Shown one piece after another: positions 53,790 to 61,927 of a DNA stretch of 64,000 bases (positions are counted from its first letter, which is position 1; every line of letters starts with the position of its first letter). Made by a program: the position numbers and the translations under genes. Under the pieces are notes generated by a model, which did no database searches, was not told the DNA's origin, and saw only the letters and a program-made list of their open reading frames with translations. This DNA is from UBA685 sp002299005. GTDB lineage: Bacteria; Pseudomonadota; Alphaproteobacteria; Puniceispirillales; Puniceispirillaceae. The stretch covers positions 1 to 64,000 of the forward strand of contig CAXAAH010000003.1 in assembly GCA_963966775.1 (NCBI GenBank), given 5' to 3'.

Positions 53790-55476
53790 TGGTACCCTCC
53801 TCTTTGCCAATACGAATATTTGGCACAAGATTCTGGCGAATTTCGGGCGCATTTTCGTCAACAGGAAGAATGCCAAGCTTTGGCGCGATTTGTTCAACAA
53901 TCTTGCGAATGGCAGGTGCCGCTACCCAGCCAGCTGTCGCATAGCCATAAGAATGTTTTTGTCCCTCTGGCTCATCGACCATGACAAAGATAAGATAGGC
54001 CGGGTCATGCGCCGGGAAGGTGCCAATAAAGGATACCATATTCTTATCCTTGCTATAGCGCCCATCGACGACCTTTTCAGCGGTGCCAGTTTTGCCACCA
54101 ACCAAATAGCCGGGCGCTTCGGCAAAATTGCCTGTGCCATCTTTGTGAGAGACCACAAGACGCATCATTGAACGCAACGCCTTCACATTCTCAGCAGAGA
54201 AAATGCGCTGTTCAATCAGCGGTGTTAACGGGTCTCTTTTTAGCAATGTTGGGGCGCGGTAGATGCCATCACCTGCGGCGGCGGCGATAGCGGCTGAGGC
54301 ATGAACAGGCGTCACAGACATGCCGTGACCAAACGAGATCGTCATCGCTGAGAGGCGCTCCCAACGTTGCGGGATAAGTGGTCTTGCCACTTCGGGCAGT
54401 TCAATCGATAGGCGGTCAAGAAGGCCGAGGCGCTCCATATAGGCACGTTGTGCCTCTGCCCCGATAGCATCCGCAATACGCGCAGACCCGATATTAGATG
54501 AATAAACCAATACCTCAGACAGGCTGAGGTCTCGCTTCATCATGTGATAATCAGAAATACTGCGCCGCGATATATAAAGCGGTTTTGAGACTTCATAATG
54601 CTGGCCCATTTGGGCGGCCCCTGTCTCAAGCGCGATGGCGGTATTGAGGACTTTAAAGATAGAGCCCATCTCGAAGACGCCTTTGGTCGCGCGGTTAAAG
54701 CGGGCATCATCAATCGCCTTATTGAAATGATTAGGGTTGAAGTCTGGCAGGGAGGTAAGCGCCAATAATTCGCCTGTCTTCATATCAAGCACAAGACCGG
54801 CACCGCCGATGGCTTCAAAGCTATCAATTTGCTTTTGGATTTCGGTGCGCAGGATGGCTTGAACGCCAATATCAACCGATAAGGCGATAGGCTCACCCTT
54901 TGAGAGCTCTGCATTAAATTGCTTTTCAATGCCCGCAATGCCCTTACCATCCACATCAATCGTGCCAAGAATATGGGCGGCCTCATTGCCATGCGGATAG
55001 AGGCGGGCATTTGTGGGGCTAAAGGCAATGCCTGGCAGGCCTAGCTGCATGATCTCTTCATGGCGGCGCGGTGTCAGGCGGCGCTCAAGCTCAATATAGC
55101 GGGTCTTTTTGGCAAAGCGGTTCAGCAGACGCTCTTCGGTCCAATTGGGCAGAAGGGGGGCTAGCAAGGCGGCTGTCTCGAACGGGTCTAGAATAAGCTG
55201 TGGGTCGGCATGAAGAATTTTGACAGGCACAGATGTTGCCAAGACCTTGCCATTGCGGTCGGTGATATGACCGCGTTCAATCGCCGCTGGTTTTGGGCTG
55301 GCAAATTGCGAGCGTAAATCTTTGTTTGTGGCAAGATAAAAGGCTTTCGCGCCGATGAGTGAAAAGCATAGAAAGGCAAAAAATGTGCCCACAGATAGGC
55401 GCCCTAGCGCAATGCGTTTTGACTGCGCTGGTTGCGGCTTGGCAGGCCAGATGATTTCGCGAAAGGCGCGCTTCAT
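53776..55476 (-). CDS. ftsI: Septal peptidoglycan transpeptidase FtsI (PBP3)
   Basis: FtsI cross-links septal murein with FtsW. A cytoplasmic N-terminus and one membrane helix (about residues 28-48, VGTFFAFLCFSLIGAKAFYL) lead to the PBP dimerisation domain (RGHITDRNGKVLATSVPV). Active-site motifs of the transpeptidase are SIFK (in FEMGSIFKVLNT), SSN (in VYSSNIGSARIA) and KTG (in LVGGKTGTAEKV). Length 566 is normal. It overlaps ftsL by four bases. Confidence 0.96.
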   Translation of the reverse strand: MKRAFREIIWPAKPQPAQSKRIALGRLSVGTFFAFLCFSLIGAKAFYLATNKDLRSQFASPKPAAIERGHITDRNGKVLATSVPVKILHADPQLILDPFETAALLAPLLPNWTEERLLNRFAKKTRYIELERRLTPRRHEEIMQLGLPGIAFSPTNARLYPHGNEAAHILGTIDVDGKGIAGIEKQFNAELSKGEPIALSVDIGVQAILRTEIQKQIDSFEAIGGAGLVLDMKTGELLALTSLPDFNPNHFNKAIDDARFNRATKGVFEMGSIFKVLNTAIALETGAAQMGQHYEVSKPLYISRRSISDYHMMKRDLSLSEVLVYSSNIGSARIADAIGAEAQRAYMERLGLLDRLSIELPEVARPLIPQRWERLSAMTISFGHGMSVTPVHASAAIAAAAGDGIYRAPTLLKRDPLTPLIEQRIFSAENVKALRSMMRLVVSHKDGTGNFAEAPGYLVGGKTGTAEKVVDGRYSKDKNMVSFIGTFPAHDPAYLIFVMVDEPEGQKHSYGYATAGWVAAPAIRKIVEQIAPKLGILPVDENAPEIRQNLVPNIRIGKEEGTSAAL

Positions 55477-55772
55477 TTTTTGCCAGCCTCCTTAAACGCA
55501 TTATCACGGAACGGGATCGCAGCAAGCGGCAAAACTCTATCAGCTGAAATCGGCTGAAGAGAGAGCAAATTTGATGACAGGCTCAACACACGCTCAGGGC
55601 GCGATAGGTAAGACCATTCAGCATTTAAAATCGCTGATTGCTGATTTTCATGACGGATTTGCGCTTCGAGGCGCGCCAATTCATCCGCACGATTATCAAA
55701 ACTATGGGTGGTCATATAAAGGCCGGTGCCTGAGAAAATCAAAATCAAGGCAATTAAAAGAACAATACGCAT
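55473..55772 (-). CDS. ftsL: Cell division protein FtsL
   Basis: This short bitopic protein of 99 residues has an N-terminal membrane helix (IVLLIALILIFSGTGLYM) and a leucine-zipper-like coiled coil (ADELARLEAQIRHENQQSAI). The end is WSYLSRPERVLSLSSNLL, like other alphaproteobacterial FtsL proteins. Sequence conservation in FtsL is low; the position between rsmH and ftsI makes the call secure. Confidence 0.9.
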   Translation of the reverse strand: MRIVLLIALILIFSGTGLYMTTHSFDNRADELARLEAQIRHENQQSAILNAEWSYLSRPERVLSLSSNLLSLQPISADRVLPLAAIPFRDNAFKEAGKK

Positions 55773-55778
55773 GGGTCT

Positions 55779-56747
55779 TTAAGCTCCTTTTGCCAGAGGG
55801 GTGTTGGTGCGCATTGCGGCGCGTAATTTTGCCGAGCGAGAGCGCGGGTTCGTCGCAATCTCATCATCGGTCGGCAAAAGCGGTTTGCGCGTCATCATCG
55901 AGAAATAGACAGGGGCCTCTTCCATTTGGGGCAAATGGCGTGAGGGGTTAGCGACCTTGCCGCCGCGTTTGGCGATAAATTGCTTCACCAGCCTGTCCTC
56001 AAGCGAATGGAAGGTGACCACAACCAGCAGACCATCGGGCTTTAACAAGCTTTGCGCTGCTTCAAGTGCTTCTTCGATTTCGGCCATCTCTTGATTGACG
56101 TAAATGCGCAAGGCTTGAAAAGAGCGGGTGGCAGAATCAGATTGGCCGGGCTTGGGGCGGGGCATAACTGAATGAATGATATTCGCCAATTGCAAGGTGC
56201 GGGTGATGGGGGCTTCGGTCCGTGCTTTGACAATCGCTCTGGCAATCCGCCTAGAAGCGCGCTCATCACCATAGGTATAGAGGATATCGGCAAGGTCGCT
56301 TTCGGCGGTTTTATTGACAACTTCCTCAGCGTCAAGCCCATCTTGTGACATGCGCATATCAAGCGGGCCATCTTTTTGGAAAGAAAAGCCGCGCTCTGCT
56401 TGGTCTAGCTGGGTGGAGCAAACGCCAAGGTCAAAGACAATGCCGTCAACGCCGTCAACACCGTCAACACGCTCATCTTGCGCTTCAAGCAGTTCGGCCA
56501 TTTGCGAGAAGCGCCCATGGGCAAGGGTAAAGCGGGGGGCAAAGGTATCAACAAGCGGCTGGCCACGCTTAATCGCATCAGGGTCTTGGTCAATCGCCAT
56601 CAGATGACAATTAGCGGCCTCTAGGATAGCGCGGCTATAACCGCCATTGCCAAAGGTGGCGTCAATATATAGGCCGTCATCTTTAGGTGCGAGGGTTGAG
56701 ACGACCTCATCAAGCATAACGGGCTGATGCAGGGTCTGGCCACTCAT
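55779..56747 (-). CDS. rsmH: 16S rRNA m4C1402 methyltransferase RsmH (MraW)
   Basis: RsmH methylates N4 of C1402 in 16S rRNA. HQPVMLDEVVSTLAPKDDGL, YIDATFGNGGYSRAIL (SAM site), FDLGVCSTQLDQAERGFSF and GPLDMRMSQ are all diagnostic, as are EIEEALEAAQSLLKPDG and VTFHSLEDRLVKQF. Length is 322. A 9-bp triplet repeat inserts VDGVDGVDG just before FDLGVCS. The ATG overlaps the mraZ stop by one base (TAATG). Confidence 0.96.
   Translation of the reverse strand: MSGQTLHQPVMLDEVVSTLAPKDDGLYIDATFGNGGYSRAILEAANCHLMAIDQDPDAIKRGQPLVDTFAPRFTLAHGRFSQMAELLEAQDERVDGVDGVDGIVFDLGVCSTQLDQAERGFSFQKDGPLDMRMSQDGLDAEEVVNKTAESDLADILYTYGDERASRRIARAIVKARTEAPITRTLQLANIIHSVMPRPKPGQSDSATRSFQALRIYVNQEMAEIEEALEAAQSLLKPDGLLVVVTFHSLEDRLVKQFIAKRGGKVANPSRHLPQMEEAPVYFSMMTRKPLLPTDDEIATNPRSRSAKLRAAMRTNTPLAKGA
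56442..56468 (-). repeat. 9-bp tandem repeat (3 copies) in rsmH
   Basis: GCCGTCAAC, GCCGTCAAC, ACCGTCAAC in a row, encoding VDGVDGVDG next to a conserved catalytic-domain motif. Confidence 0.9.
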
Positions 56748-57220
56748 TACGAGCCTCCGTCGGTTGGAGCTGTGTTTCGGCCTAAGGTCAATTTGGGCAG
56801 GCCATTTGTTTTCGCGTTGGCTCTGGCCGCTTGTTCTCTTTGCCTAAAGACATCAGGGTGCCAAATCTGGAACGAGCGCCCAATGCCGGCAAAAAGAGCG
56901 GTGTCGTCTAGGTTGGAAAATTCAATGAAATCAGAAGAGAGCATGATGCGACCCTCACTATCAAGGCGCATTTCTTGGGCGCTTGAAAGCATGGTGGTCA
57001 ATGTCGCAACCTCGTCCGACAGGCTGTCCATCGTATCAATCGCATCAACAATCTGCGAGATACGCTCAGGCCCGCACCCCTCGATGCAAGGCAGGACAAG
57101 TGATTTATAAAGAAATAGGGAGGCATGATTTGCCTCTAGGGTCGCACGGAAAGGGGCCGGCACTGAGAGCCGTCCTTTGCGATCTATGCGATTTTCGAAT
57201 GTGGATAAAAATAACGCCAC
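56747..57220 (-). CDS. mraZ: Transcriptional regulator MraZ
   Basis: MraZ is the first gene of the dcw cluster and a ring-forming DNA-binding repressor of that cluster in E. coli. It has two SpoVT/AbrB-like swapped-hairpin domains. The first contains NRIDRKGRLSVPAPFRATLE and the second contains DSEGRIMLSSDFIEFSNLDD, each with the DxxGR core. Length is 157. The 478-bp upstream region holds five ATGGG direct repeats at 10-bp spacing, consistent with autoregulation. The ATG at 57220 follows CAAGGGTGT. Confidence 0.94.
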   Translation of the reverse strand: MALFLSTFENRIDRKGRLSVPAPFRATLEANHASLFLYKSLVLPCIEGCGPERISQIVDAIDTMDSLSDEVATLTTMLSSAQEMRLDSEGRIMLSSDFIEFSNLDDTALFAGIGRSFQIWHPDVFRQREQAARANAKTNGLPKLTLGRNTAPTDGGS

Positions 57221-57333
57221 ATGAACACCCTTGAGTTACTTTGCCTGTGCCTGTTGATGAAAACCCATCCCTAGCACATGCCTTTGGTTTTTAAACCCAT
57301 ACTCAGTTTAACGGTCTGATTTTATTGGTAAAA

Positions 57334-57363
57334 ATCATATAATTTCGCTTACAATGCCCCCAA
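57334..57363 (-). promoter_or_regulatory. Candidate mraZ promoter
   Basis: On the minus strand TATGAT (57339-57334) is preceded at about 18 bp by TTGGGG. Another weak possibility overlaps the ATGGG repeats (TTGACC on the minus strand near 57437). I cannot choose between them. Confidence 0.35.
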
Positions 57364-57390
57364 AGTAAGGCGGAATTATCCCGAAAAAAC

Positions 57391-57440
57391 CGAATATGGG
57401 TTCTTATGGGATATCATGGGTAATAATGGTGGTCAATGGG
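57391..57440. promoter_or_regulatory. Candidate MraZ operator: five ATGGG repeats at exact 10-bp spacing
   Basis: On the plus strand ATGGG ends at 57400, 57410, 57420 and 57440, with ATGGT ending at 57430. E. coli MraZ is reported to bind TGGG-type direct repeats spaced by 5 nt upstream of its own gene; this array has the same core and period but five units. It starts 171 bp upstream of the mraZ start codon. The rest of the gap (57441-57600) is AT-rich with no gene seen. Confidence 0.7.
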
Positions 57441-57594
57441 AAATGCCCTGTATGGCATGGAAAAATCGTGAAAAATCAATGATTTATAAAGTGTTTTGTG
57501 AGCTTTGTGTCTTAAGCATCTGCAATATAATGGAAAATCGAAATTCGTTCACTAAATGTTCTAAAAATAGGCCAAAAATACGTGTCTGAGAGGC

Positions 57595-57634
57595 AAAAAA
57601 TCACCCCAATCAGCGCAGTGTCTGATTGGGGTGA
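57595..57634 (-). terminator. Strong terminator of the spondin-like gene
   Basis: A perfect 13-bp stem: TCACCCCAATCAG (57601-57613), loop of 8, CTGATTGGGGTGA (57622-57634). On the minus strand it is followed by six T (57600-57595). It lies 65 bp after the stop of the 57699-58238 gene and isolates it from the mraZ promoter region. Confidence 0.92.
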
Positions 57635-57698
57635 TCTGATAAATATTTAGGGGCCTAATTGTTATTTGAGGCCTGTTATTTAGATCTGCTTTTTTGGG

Positions 57699-58238
57699 CT
57701 ATTTAATTGTCACCATAGCGGCGGCGGCGCTGAGATATTCAGTGCTTTTGCGGTCTTCATCATGGCCAATATCATAGCGTTGCAGGGTAACAGGTAGGCC
57801 TGCGCCCACATTGATGATGCCTGTCACGAAATGATCCTTATAGGCGGTCGGTGCAACCATCGCGATGATGCGCAAAGCTTGACCTTTACGTGCTTCGACC
57901 TCGATTGAGATGGATTTGCCAGGGGCAAGCAGAACGCCTGGAGGGCCGTCGGTTCCATGGCCGACCATGGCCTTTTTGCCAATTGCCTCAACAACCATCG
58001 CAGGGTCACCTGTCAGGATTTGATGCTCAGCGGCAGATGAAACATAGTCGCCATCAAAGATTTTCTTGTCCGAACGAATAGGTGCCACCAAGATGGGGGC
58101 AAGTAATTCATCTGTCATAAGATTGGTGATGGTAAGGGTGGTCTTATCGCCGCCCATCGCAAAGGCTTGTGCGGTAAGACCGCCAGCGATTACGATAGCA
58201 CCGATAAGGGTTTTAAGGGTCGTTTGAAAGAGCGTCAT
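57699..58238 (-). CDS. Secreted spondin_N-like protein
   Basis: The protein has 179 residues with a clear signal peptide (LIGAIVIAGGLTAQAFAMGG). The mature part begins TTLTITNLMTDELLAPILVA, close in pattern to bacterial Spondin_N domains (ITNLT..Q.LSP.LVA), and continues with a Gly/Pro-rich loop and VLLAPGKSISIEVEA and LRIIAMVAPTAYKDHF, which match the later strands of that fold. The usual histidine after LVA is replaced. It is monocistronic, with its own terminator. Function is unknown; such domains are thought to be involved in extracellular or surface binding. Confidence 0.65.
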   Translation of the reverse strand: MTLFQTTLKTLIGAIVIAGGLTAQAFAMGGDKTTLTITNLMTDELLAPILVAPIRSDKKIFDGDYVSSAAEHQILTGDPAMVVEAIGKKAMVGHGTDGPPGVLLAPGKSISIEVEARKGQALRIIAMVAPTAYKDHFVTGIINVGAGLPVTLQRYDIGHDEDRKSTEYLSAAAAMVTIK

Positions 58239-58354
58239 TGCAATTCTCCTATAGACATGAACGCGCCTAATATGAGGTCATATTAGGATGGCCGTTTGGT
58301 GTAGCTGTTTGGTATAGATAGTCATTGCCTGCTAATGTTCGCATGATATTGATA

Positions 58355-58387
58355 GTCTTAGTGATAGTGATTGTCTTAGTGATAGTG
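58355..58387. repeat. Direct repeats upstream of the spondin-like gene
   Basis: GTCTTAGTGATAGTG at 58355-58369 and 58373-58387 (18-bp period). TCGCATGATA also occurs twice (58339 and 58413). The 58239-58519 gap holds no gene that I can support. Confidence 0.8.
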
Positions 58388-58519
58388 TTAGTGACAATAT
58401 GCATGCTTGCGCTCGCATGATAATGGCGAGACACGCTCTCCCTCAGAGATATGTATCTTAGGCGCCCCTTTGTTAATTTTTGATTAAGATTAAGCGCGCA
58501 TGGAAAGATTAATTTAATA

Positions 58520-58916
58520 AGGTCAGATGGCCTATAAGCCGGGTTTTGTTCATCGCCCTTTTGAGGGGGCGTTTGATGGCTATTCATCTAGCTGGCCAGT
58601 TACCTGACCAGTCCTGCAACCTACCCGAACATCTTGGCAAGATCGCCAATGCCACCGAGGTGGCGCGTGTCCCTATCTGGTCTTGCTCCGAATGGGGTTT
58701 ACCATGCCAGTGCTGTTGCCAGCGCCTGCGGTGCGCTCTTACCGCACCTTTTCACCCTTACCACGCATCAAAAGATGAGAGGCGGTTTGTTTTCTGTGGC
58801 ACTTTCCCTAGGGTTGCCCCCGCTGGACGTTATCCAGCATTCTGATCTTGTGGAGCCCGGACTTTCCTCTCGTGCGCTTATAAAAGCGTACCAGCAACCA
58901 TCCAGCCATCTGACCT
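58520..58916 (-). ncRNA. rnpB: RNase P RNA (type A)
   Basis: The catalytic RNA that matures tRNA 5' ends. On the minus strand the 5' region has GAGGAAAGTCCGGGCTCC, the universal P4/CR-I block, and near the 3' end GAACAAAACCCGGCTTA, the partner CR-V block. The ends form a perfect 12-bp P1 helix: AGGTCAGATGGC (from 58916) with GCCATCTGACCT (ending at 58520). CAGAAAACAAACCGCC (J11/12 region) and AGGGTGAAAAGGTG lie between. Length of about 397 nt fits a type A RNA. A TTGACG about 40 bp upstream may be a -35 element. Confidence 0.96.
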
Positions 58917-58986
58917 AGGCGTCTTTTTGCCCCAGCTTTATGGTATCGTCAAGTTTTGGAGATGTAATTAGGATTAGCCCCGCTTA

Positions 58987-60804
58987 TTAGCCGTCTAGTG
59001 CTTCTTTCTTCATTTCCACCTCAAGCCACGCTTCTTCCTTGTCGGCGAGCGTTTGTTTATCTTGGGCGATCTTATCTGCCACCCCTTGATAGGCGGCGGG
59101 GTCTTTGGCAAAGAAATCCATATCTGTCAGGCGTAACTCATTCTTGGCAATCGCCGCCTCAAGCGCGTCAATTTCCTTGGGCAATGTCTCAAGCGCATGC
59201 ACATCCTTATAAGATAGCCTGTCTGTGCGAGGCCCTTTTGGCTTTTCCTTTTGCGCTTGCTTTTTCTTCTTCGCGGCCGCCTTGTCTTTACTCTCAGCCC
59301 CTGTCTTGCGGGCAAGGTAATCATTATAGCCGCCCGCATGCGGGGTGATTTTGCCATCCCCCTCAAAGGCCAGAACAGAGGTCACGGTGCGGTCAAGAAA
59401 GTCTCTATCATGGCTGACAATCATGATGGTGCCATCATAATCACCGACTACCTCTTGCAACAAATCAATGGTTTCCATATCCAAATCATTGGTCGGCTCA
59501 TCAAGCACGAGGAAATTATGCGGTTGGGCAAAAATCTTGGCCAATAGCAAACGGTTCTGCTCACCACCTGACAGGGTGGAGACCTTTTGAGTCATCTTGT
59601 GATCATCAAATAAGAAATCGCGCAAATAGCTGGTGACATGTTTGGTTTTGCCTGCGACCTCGACACTATCACCGCCATCAGGGCAGAGAACTGACCAAGG
59701 AGAGCCTGTTTGATCAAGCGCGGCTCTAGACTGGTCAAAATAGGCAGGTAGCAAGCCAAAGCCTGTTTTCACATGACCTTGATCAGGCTTGGTCTCCCCT
59801 AACAATACGCGCACCAAAGATGATTTGCCTGCCCCGTTCGGGCCTAGCACACCAATCCTGTCACCGCGTCTGATACGGGCATGAAAATGCGAGACTAGCG
59901 GCCTTGTGCCGGCCTTTGTCTCGACCGCGATTGAGACATCTTTTGCCTCAAGCACCACCTGACCACCGCCCTCAGCAGGGCCTGTTGTGATAGACATAGA
60001 GCGTGCGGCAAGACCGCCTTCTCTGGCGCGTTGAATGCGCAGATTGGCCAATTCACGCAAGCGGCCTTGGTTTCTTTTACGGCGCGCAGAGATGCCTTGG
60101 CGTGACCATCTGGTCTCTTCTGCGATGCGCTTATCTAATTTGGCAAGGCGCACGGATTCTTCTTGCTCAATGCCATCTGACCAATCTTCAAATTGATCAA
60201 AAGGCGCGGTTCTGGTGCGCAAAGTGCCTTGGTTAATCCAGATCATCCCATTGCCAAGCGCCCGCAAAAAAGCGCGGTCATGCGAGATAAGCACAAGCGC
60301 GCCTTGGCGTTCGCGCAACAAGCCTTCGAGCCATTCAATCGTTGGCAAATCAAGGTGGTTGGTCGGCTCATCCAACAGCAAGACATCTGGGTTTGTGACA
60401 AGCGCGCGTGCCAGAGATGCGCGCCGCGCCTCGCCCCCTGATAGGCCTTCGGTCATGCGTGCAGGGTCCATCCCCATTTTTTGCAACAGCGCCTCTGCCC
60501 GGAAAATCTCATGACTATCCTCAAGCCCCTCTGCCACATAAGAAGCCAGCGATTGCACGCCCTTTATGACAGGCACTTGCGGCAGATAGGCAATTTCGGT
60601 TTGCGGTGCGACCCAGCGCGACCCTTCATCAGCCTCTGCTGTGCCTGTGATAAGCTTCATCAAGGTTGATTTGCCCGCCCCATTGCGCCCCACCAAGGCG
60701 AGCCTATCACCATTATGGATAGACAAATCAACGCCGCGCAATAGCCAGCGGTCGCCAAGATTGACGCCAATATCACTTAAAGTCATGAGAGGGGGAGGAG
60801 CCAT
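58987..60804 (-). CDS. uup: ABC-F family ATPase Uup
   Basis: Uup is a twin-ABC, ribosome- and DNA-associated protein linked to transposon excision and branched-DNA tolerance. Walker A motifs are GRNGAGKSTLM and GPNGAGKSSLV. The signatures are LSGGEARRASLARAL and LSGGEQNRLLLAKIF, with LLDEPTNHLDLPTIEWLE. The C-terminal region (about residues 510-605) is a Lys-rich stretch and coiled coil, the Uup DNA-binding domain. The ATG at 60804 (MAPPPLMTLSDIG) is chosen from family N-termini. It lies 7 bp after the J-domain gene. Confidence 0.92.
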   Translation of the reverse strand: MAPPPLMTLSDIGVNLGDRWLLRGVDLSIHNGDRLALVGRNGAGKSTLMKLITGTAEADEGSRWVAPQTEIAYLPQVPVIKGVQSLASYVAEGLEDSHEIFRAEALLQKMGMDPARMTEGLSGGEARRASLARALVTNPDVLLLDEPTNHLDLPTIEWLEGLLRERQGALVLISHDRAFLRALGNGMIWINQGTLRTRTAPFDQFEDWSDGIEQEESVRLAKLDKRIAEETRWSRQGISARRKRNQGRLRELANLRIQRAREGGLAARSMSITTGPAEGGGQVVLEAKDVSIAVETKAGTRPLVSHFHARIRRGDRIGVLGPNGAGKSSLVRVLLGETKPDQGHVKTGFGLLPAYFDQSRAALDQTGSPWSVLCPDGGDSVEVAGKTKHVTSYLRDFLFDDHKMTQKVSTLSGGEQNRLLLAKIFAQPHNFLVLDEPTNDLDMETIDLLQEVVGDYDGTIMIVSHDRDFLDRTVTSVLAFEGDGKITPHAGGYNDYLARKTGAESKDKAAAKKKKQAQKEKPKGPRTDRLSYKDVHALETLPKEIDALEAAIAKNELRLTDMDFFAKDPAAYQGVADKIAQDKQTLADKEEAWLEVEMKKEALDG

Positions 60805-60811
60805 AATCGTA

Positions 60812-61567
60812 TCAGCTTTCGGATGATTGCCCATTACGTGTTAAGTCAGCACGTGTTAAGTCGGCACGCATTAACTCATAAGCGCGGTTGATGCGGGCGA
60901 GCCTGTCAGTGGCATTGTCGATGAATTCAGCTGGCATGCCTTTGGCGATGAGCTGGTCAGGGTGATGCTCTTTTGCTAAGCGCATCCAAGCGGCCCGAAC
61001 ATCTTTGAGGGAGGCTGTTTTTTCCACGCCCAAAATATGGTGCGGGGGCGGATTATCTGCGCCATATATCTCTGAGAGGCGGGCAAAATCAGCCTCATCA
61101 TAGCCGAATATCTCTGCCACCTCGCCAAGATAGGCCCATTCAGGCTCTGTGATATCGCCATCTGCTTTGGCAATGTGAAACAGCAAATCAAGCAATTGTT
61201 CCAAGATAGGCGCTCTGGCACCAAATAGGTTCACGGTTTGCTTGGCATAGGATTGGAAGCCATCTTGCGTTTGACGCGCTAAATCCCAGAATTTTGCGAC
61301 CTGTTTGATATCTTTTGGCGGGATATGCACACGGCTTCGAAAGGCTCTGATCTCTGATTTGGTGACGATCCCATCTGTGCGCGCCATTTTCGCCGATAGC
61401 GCGATGACCGCAACCGTAAAGGCGACATTGCGGGTCTGGTCAGGGGCAAGGGCCTGTTTGAGGCCGCGCCCTGCCACATGGCCTGCCGCAGCGCCAAGCA
61501 ATGCGCCAATAGGACCGCCAATTGCAAAGCCCGCCGCGCCGCCAATAATGATGCCCCAAATTGTCAT
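60812..61567 (-). CDS. TerB/J-domain membrane protein (DjlA-like)
   Basis: An N-terminal Gly/Ala-rich membrane segment (WGIIIGGAAGFAIGGPIGAL) leads to a TerB-like helical domain (about residues 50-175; IALSAKMARTDGIVTKSEI and IAKADGDITEPEW). A C-terminal J domain follows, with the HPD motif in LAKEHHPDQLIAKG. This domain order is that of DjlA-type DnaK co-chaperones. The ATG at 61567 (MTIWGIIIGG) fits the family better than upstream starts. The last residues come from a 15-bp tandem repeat. Confidence 0.88.
   Translation of the reverse strand: MTIWGIIIGGAAGFAIGGPIGALLGAAAGHVAGRGLKQALAPDQTRNVAFTVAVIALSAKMARTDGIVTKSEIRAFRSRVHIPPKDIKQVAKFWDLARQTQDGFQSYAKQTVNLFGARAPILEQLLDLLFHIAKADGDITEPEWAYLGEVAEIFGYDEADFARLSEIYGADNPPPHHILGVEKTASLKDVRAAWMRLAKEHHPDQLIAKGMPAEFIDNATDRLARINRAYELMRADLTRADLTRNGQSSES
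60836..60880 (-). repeat. 15-bp tandem repeat at the 3' end of the J-domain gene
   Basis: ACGTGTTAAGTCAGC (60836-60850), ACGTGTTAAGTCGGC (60851-60865) and a diverged third copy. They encode the tail RADLTRADLTRNG. Confidence 0.88.
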
Positions 61568-61681
61568 GCTTTGTTTTAGCCCTACCATCACTGATAAAGC
61601 AAGTTGCCTTCTGTCGGTTATTTGTTATTTTTGCACAAGCAAAGCCGCAGTGAAGCGGTGCTTATCAGATAGGTGCGCGTG

Positions 61682-61927
61682 ATGACAAATCCTAGTCACA
61701 ATGACGATATAATTCATGATTTTACGGGGCTTAAATGCCCTCTGCCTGTCTTGAAAGCGCGTCGTGCGCTAAAAGAGGTGGCACAAGGCACCATCCTCAC
61801 CTTTTTGGCAGATGACCCGGCAGCACCTCTTGATTTTGACCATTTTTGCGAGACCTCAGGCCATCGGCTTGTCAGCCAAGAGGCGCGTGAGGGGCTGTTT
61901 CGCTTTGTGATTGAAAAGCAGGGTTAA
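61682..61927 (+). CDS. TusA/SirA-family sulfur carrier-like protein
   Basis: The protein has 81 residues. The Cys-Pro-x-Pro motif is present in FTGLKCPLPVLKARRALKE, the defining feature of TusA-like sulfur carriers, and TFLADDPAAPLDFDHFCETSGH follows the family pattern (DDP then a Cys and H; quoted in part as LADDPAAPLDFDHF). ATG at 61682 or GTG at 61673/61679 may be the start. Its 3' end overlaps the convergent gene by 56 bp. The exact sulfur pathway is unknown. Confidence 0.85.
   Translation: MTNPSHNDDIIHDFTGLKCPLPVLKARRALKEVAQGTILTFLADDPAAPLDFDHFCETSGHRLVSQEAREGLFRFVIEKQG

Noticed and set aside
53790..53900. Longer MurE N-terminus
   Set aside because: It lies over the ftsI 3' end; the GTG at 53789 has AGGAGG at the right distance and gives the usual length.
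57451..57460. Two further ATGG sequences as extra MraZ units
   Set aside because: They are out of phase with the 10-bp period by one or more bases and lack the final G.
58267..58587. Minus-strand frame of 106 codons
   Set aside because: It runs into the 3' end of RNase P RNA and the intergenic repeats; no ribosome site or homology is seen.
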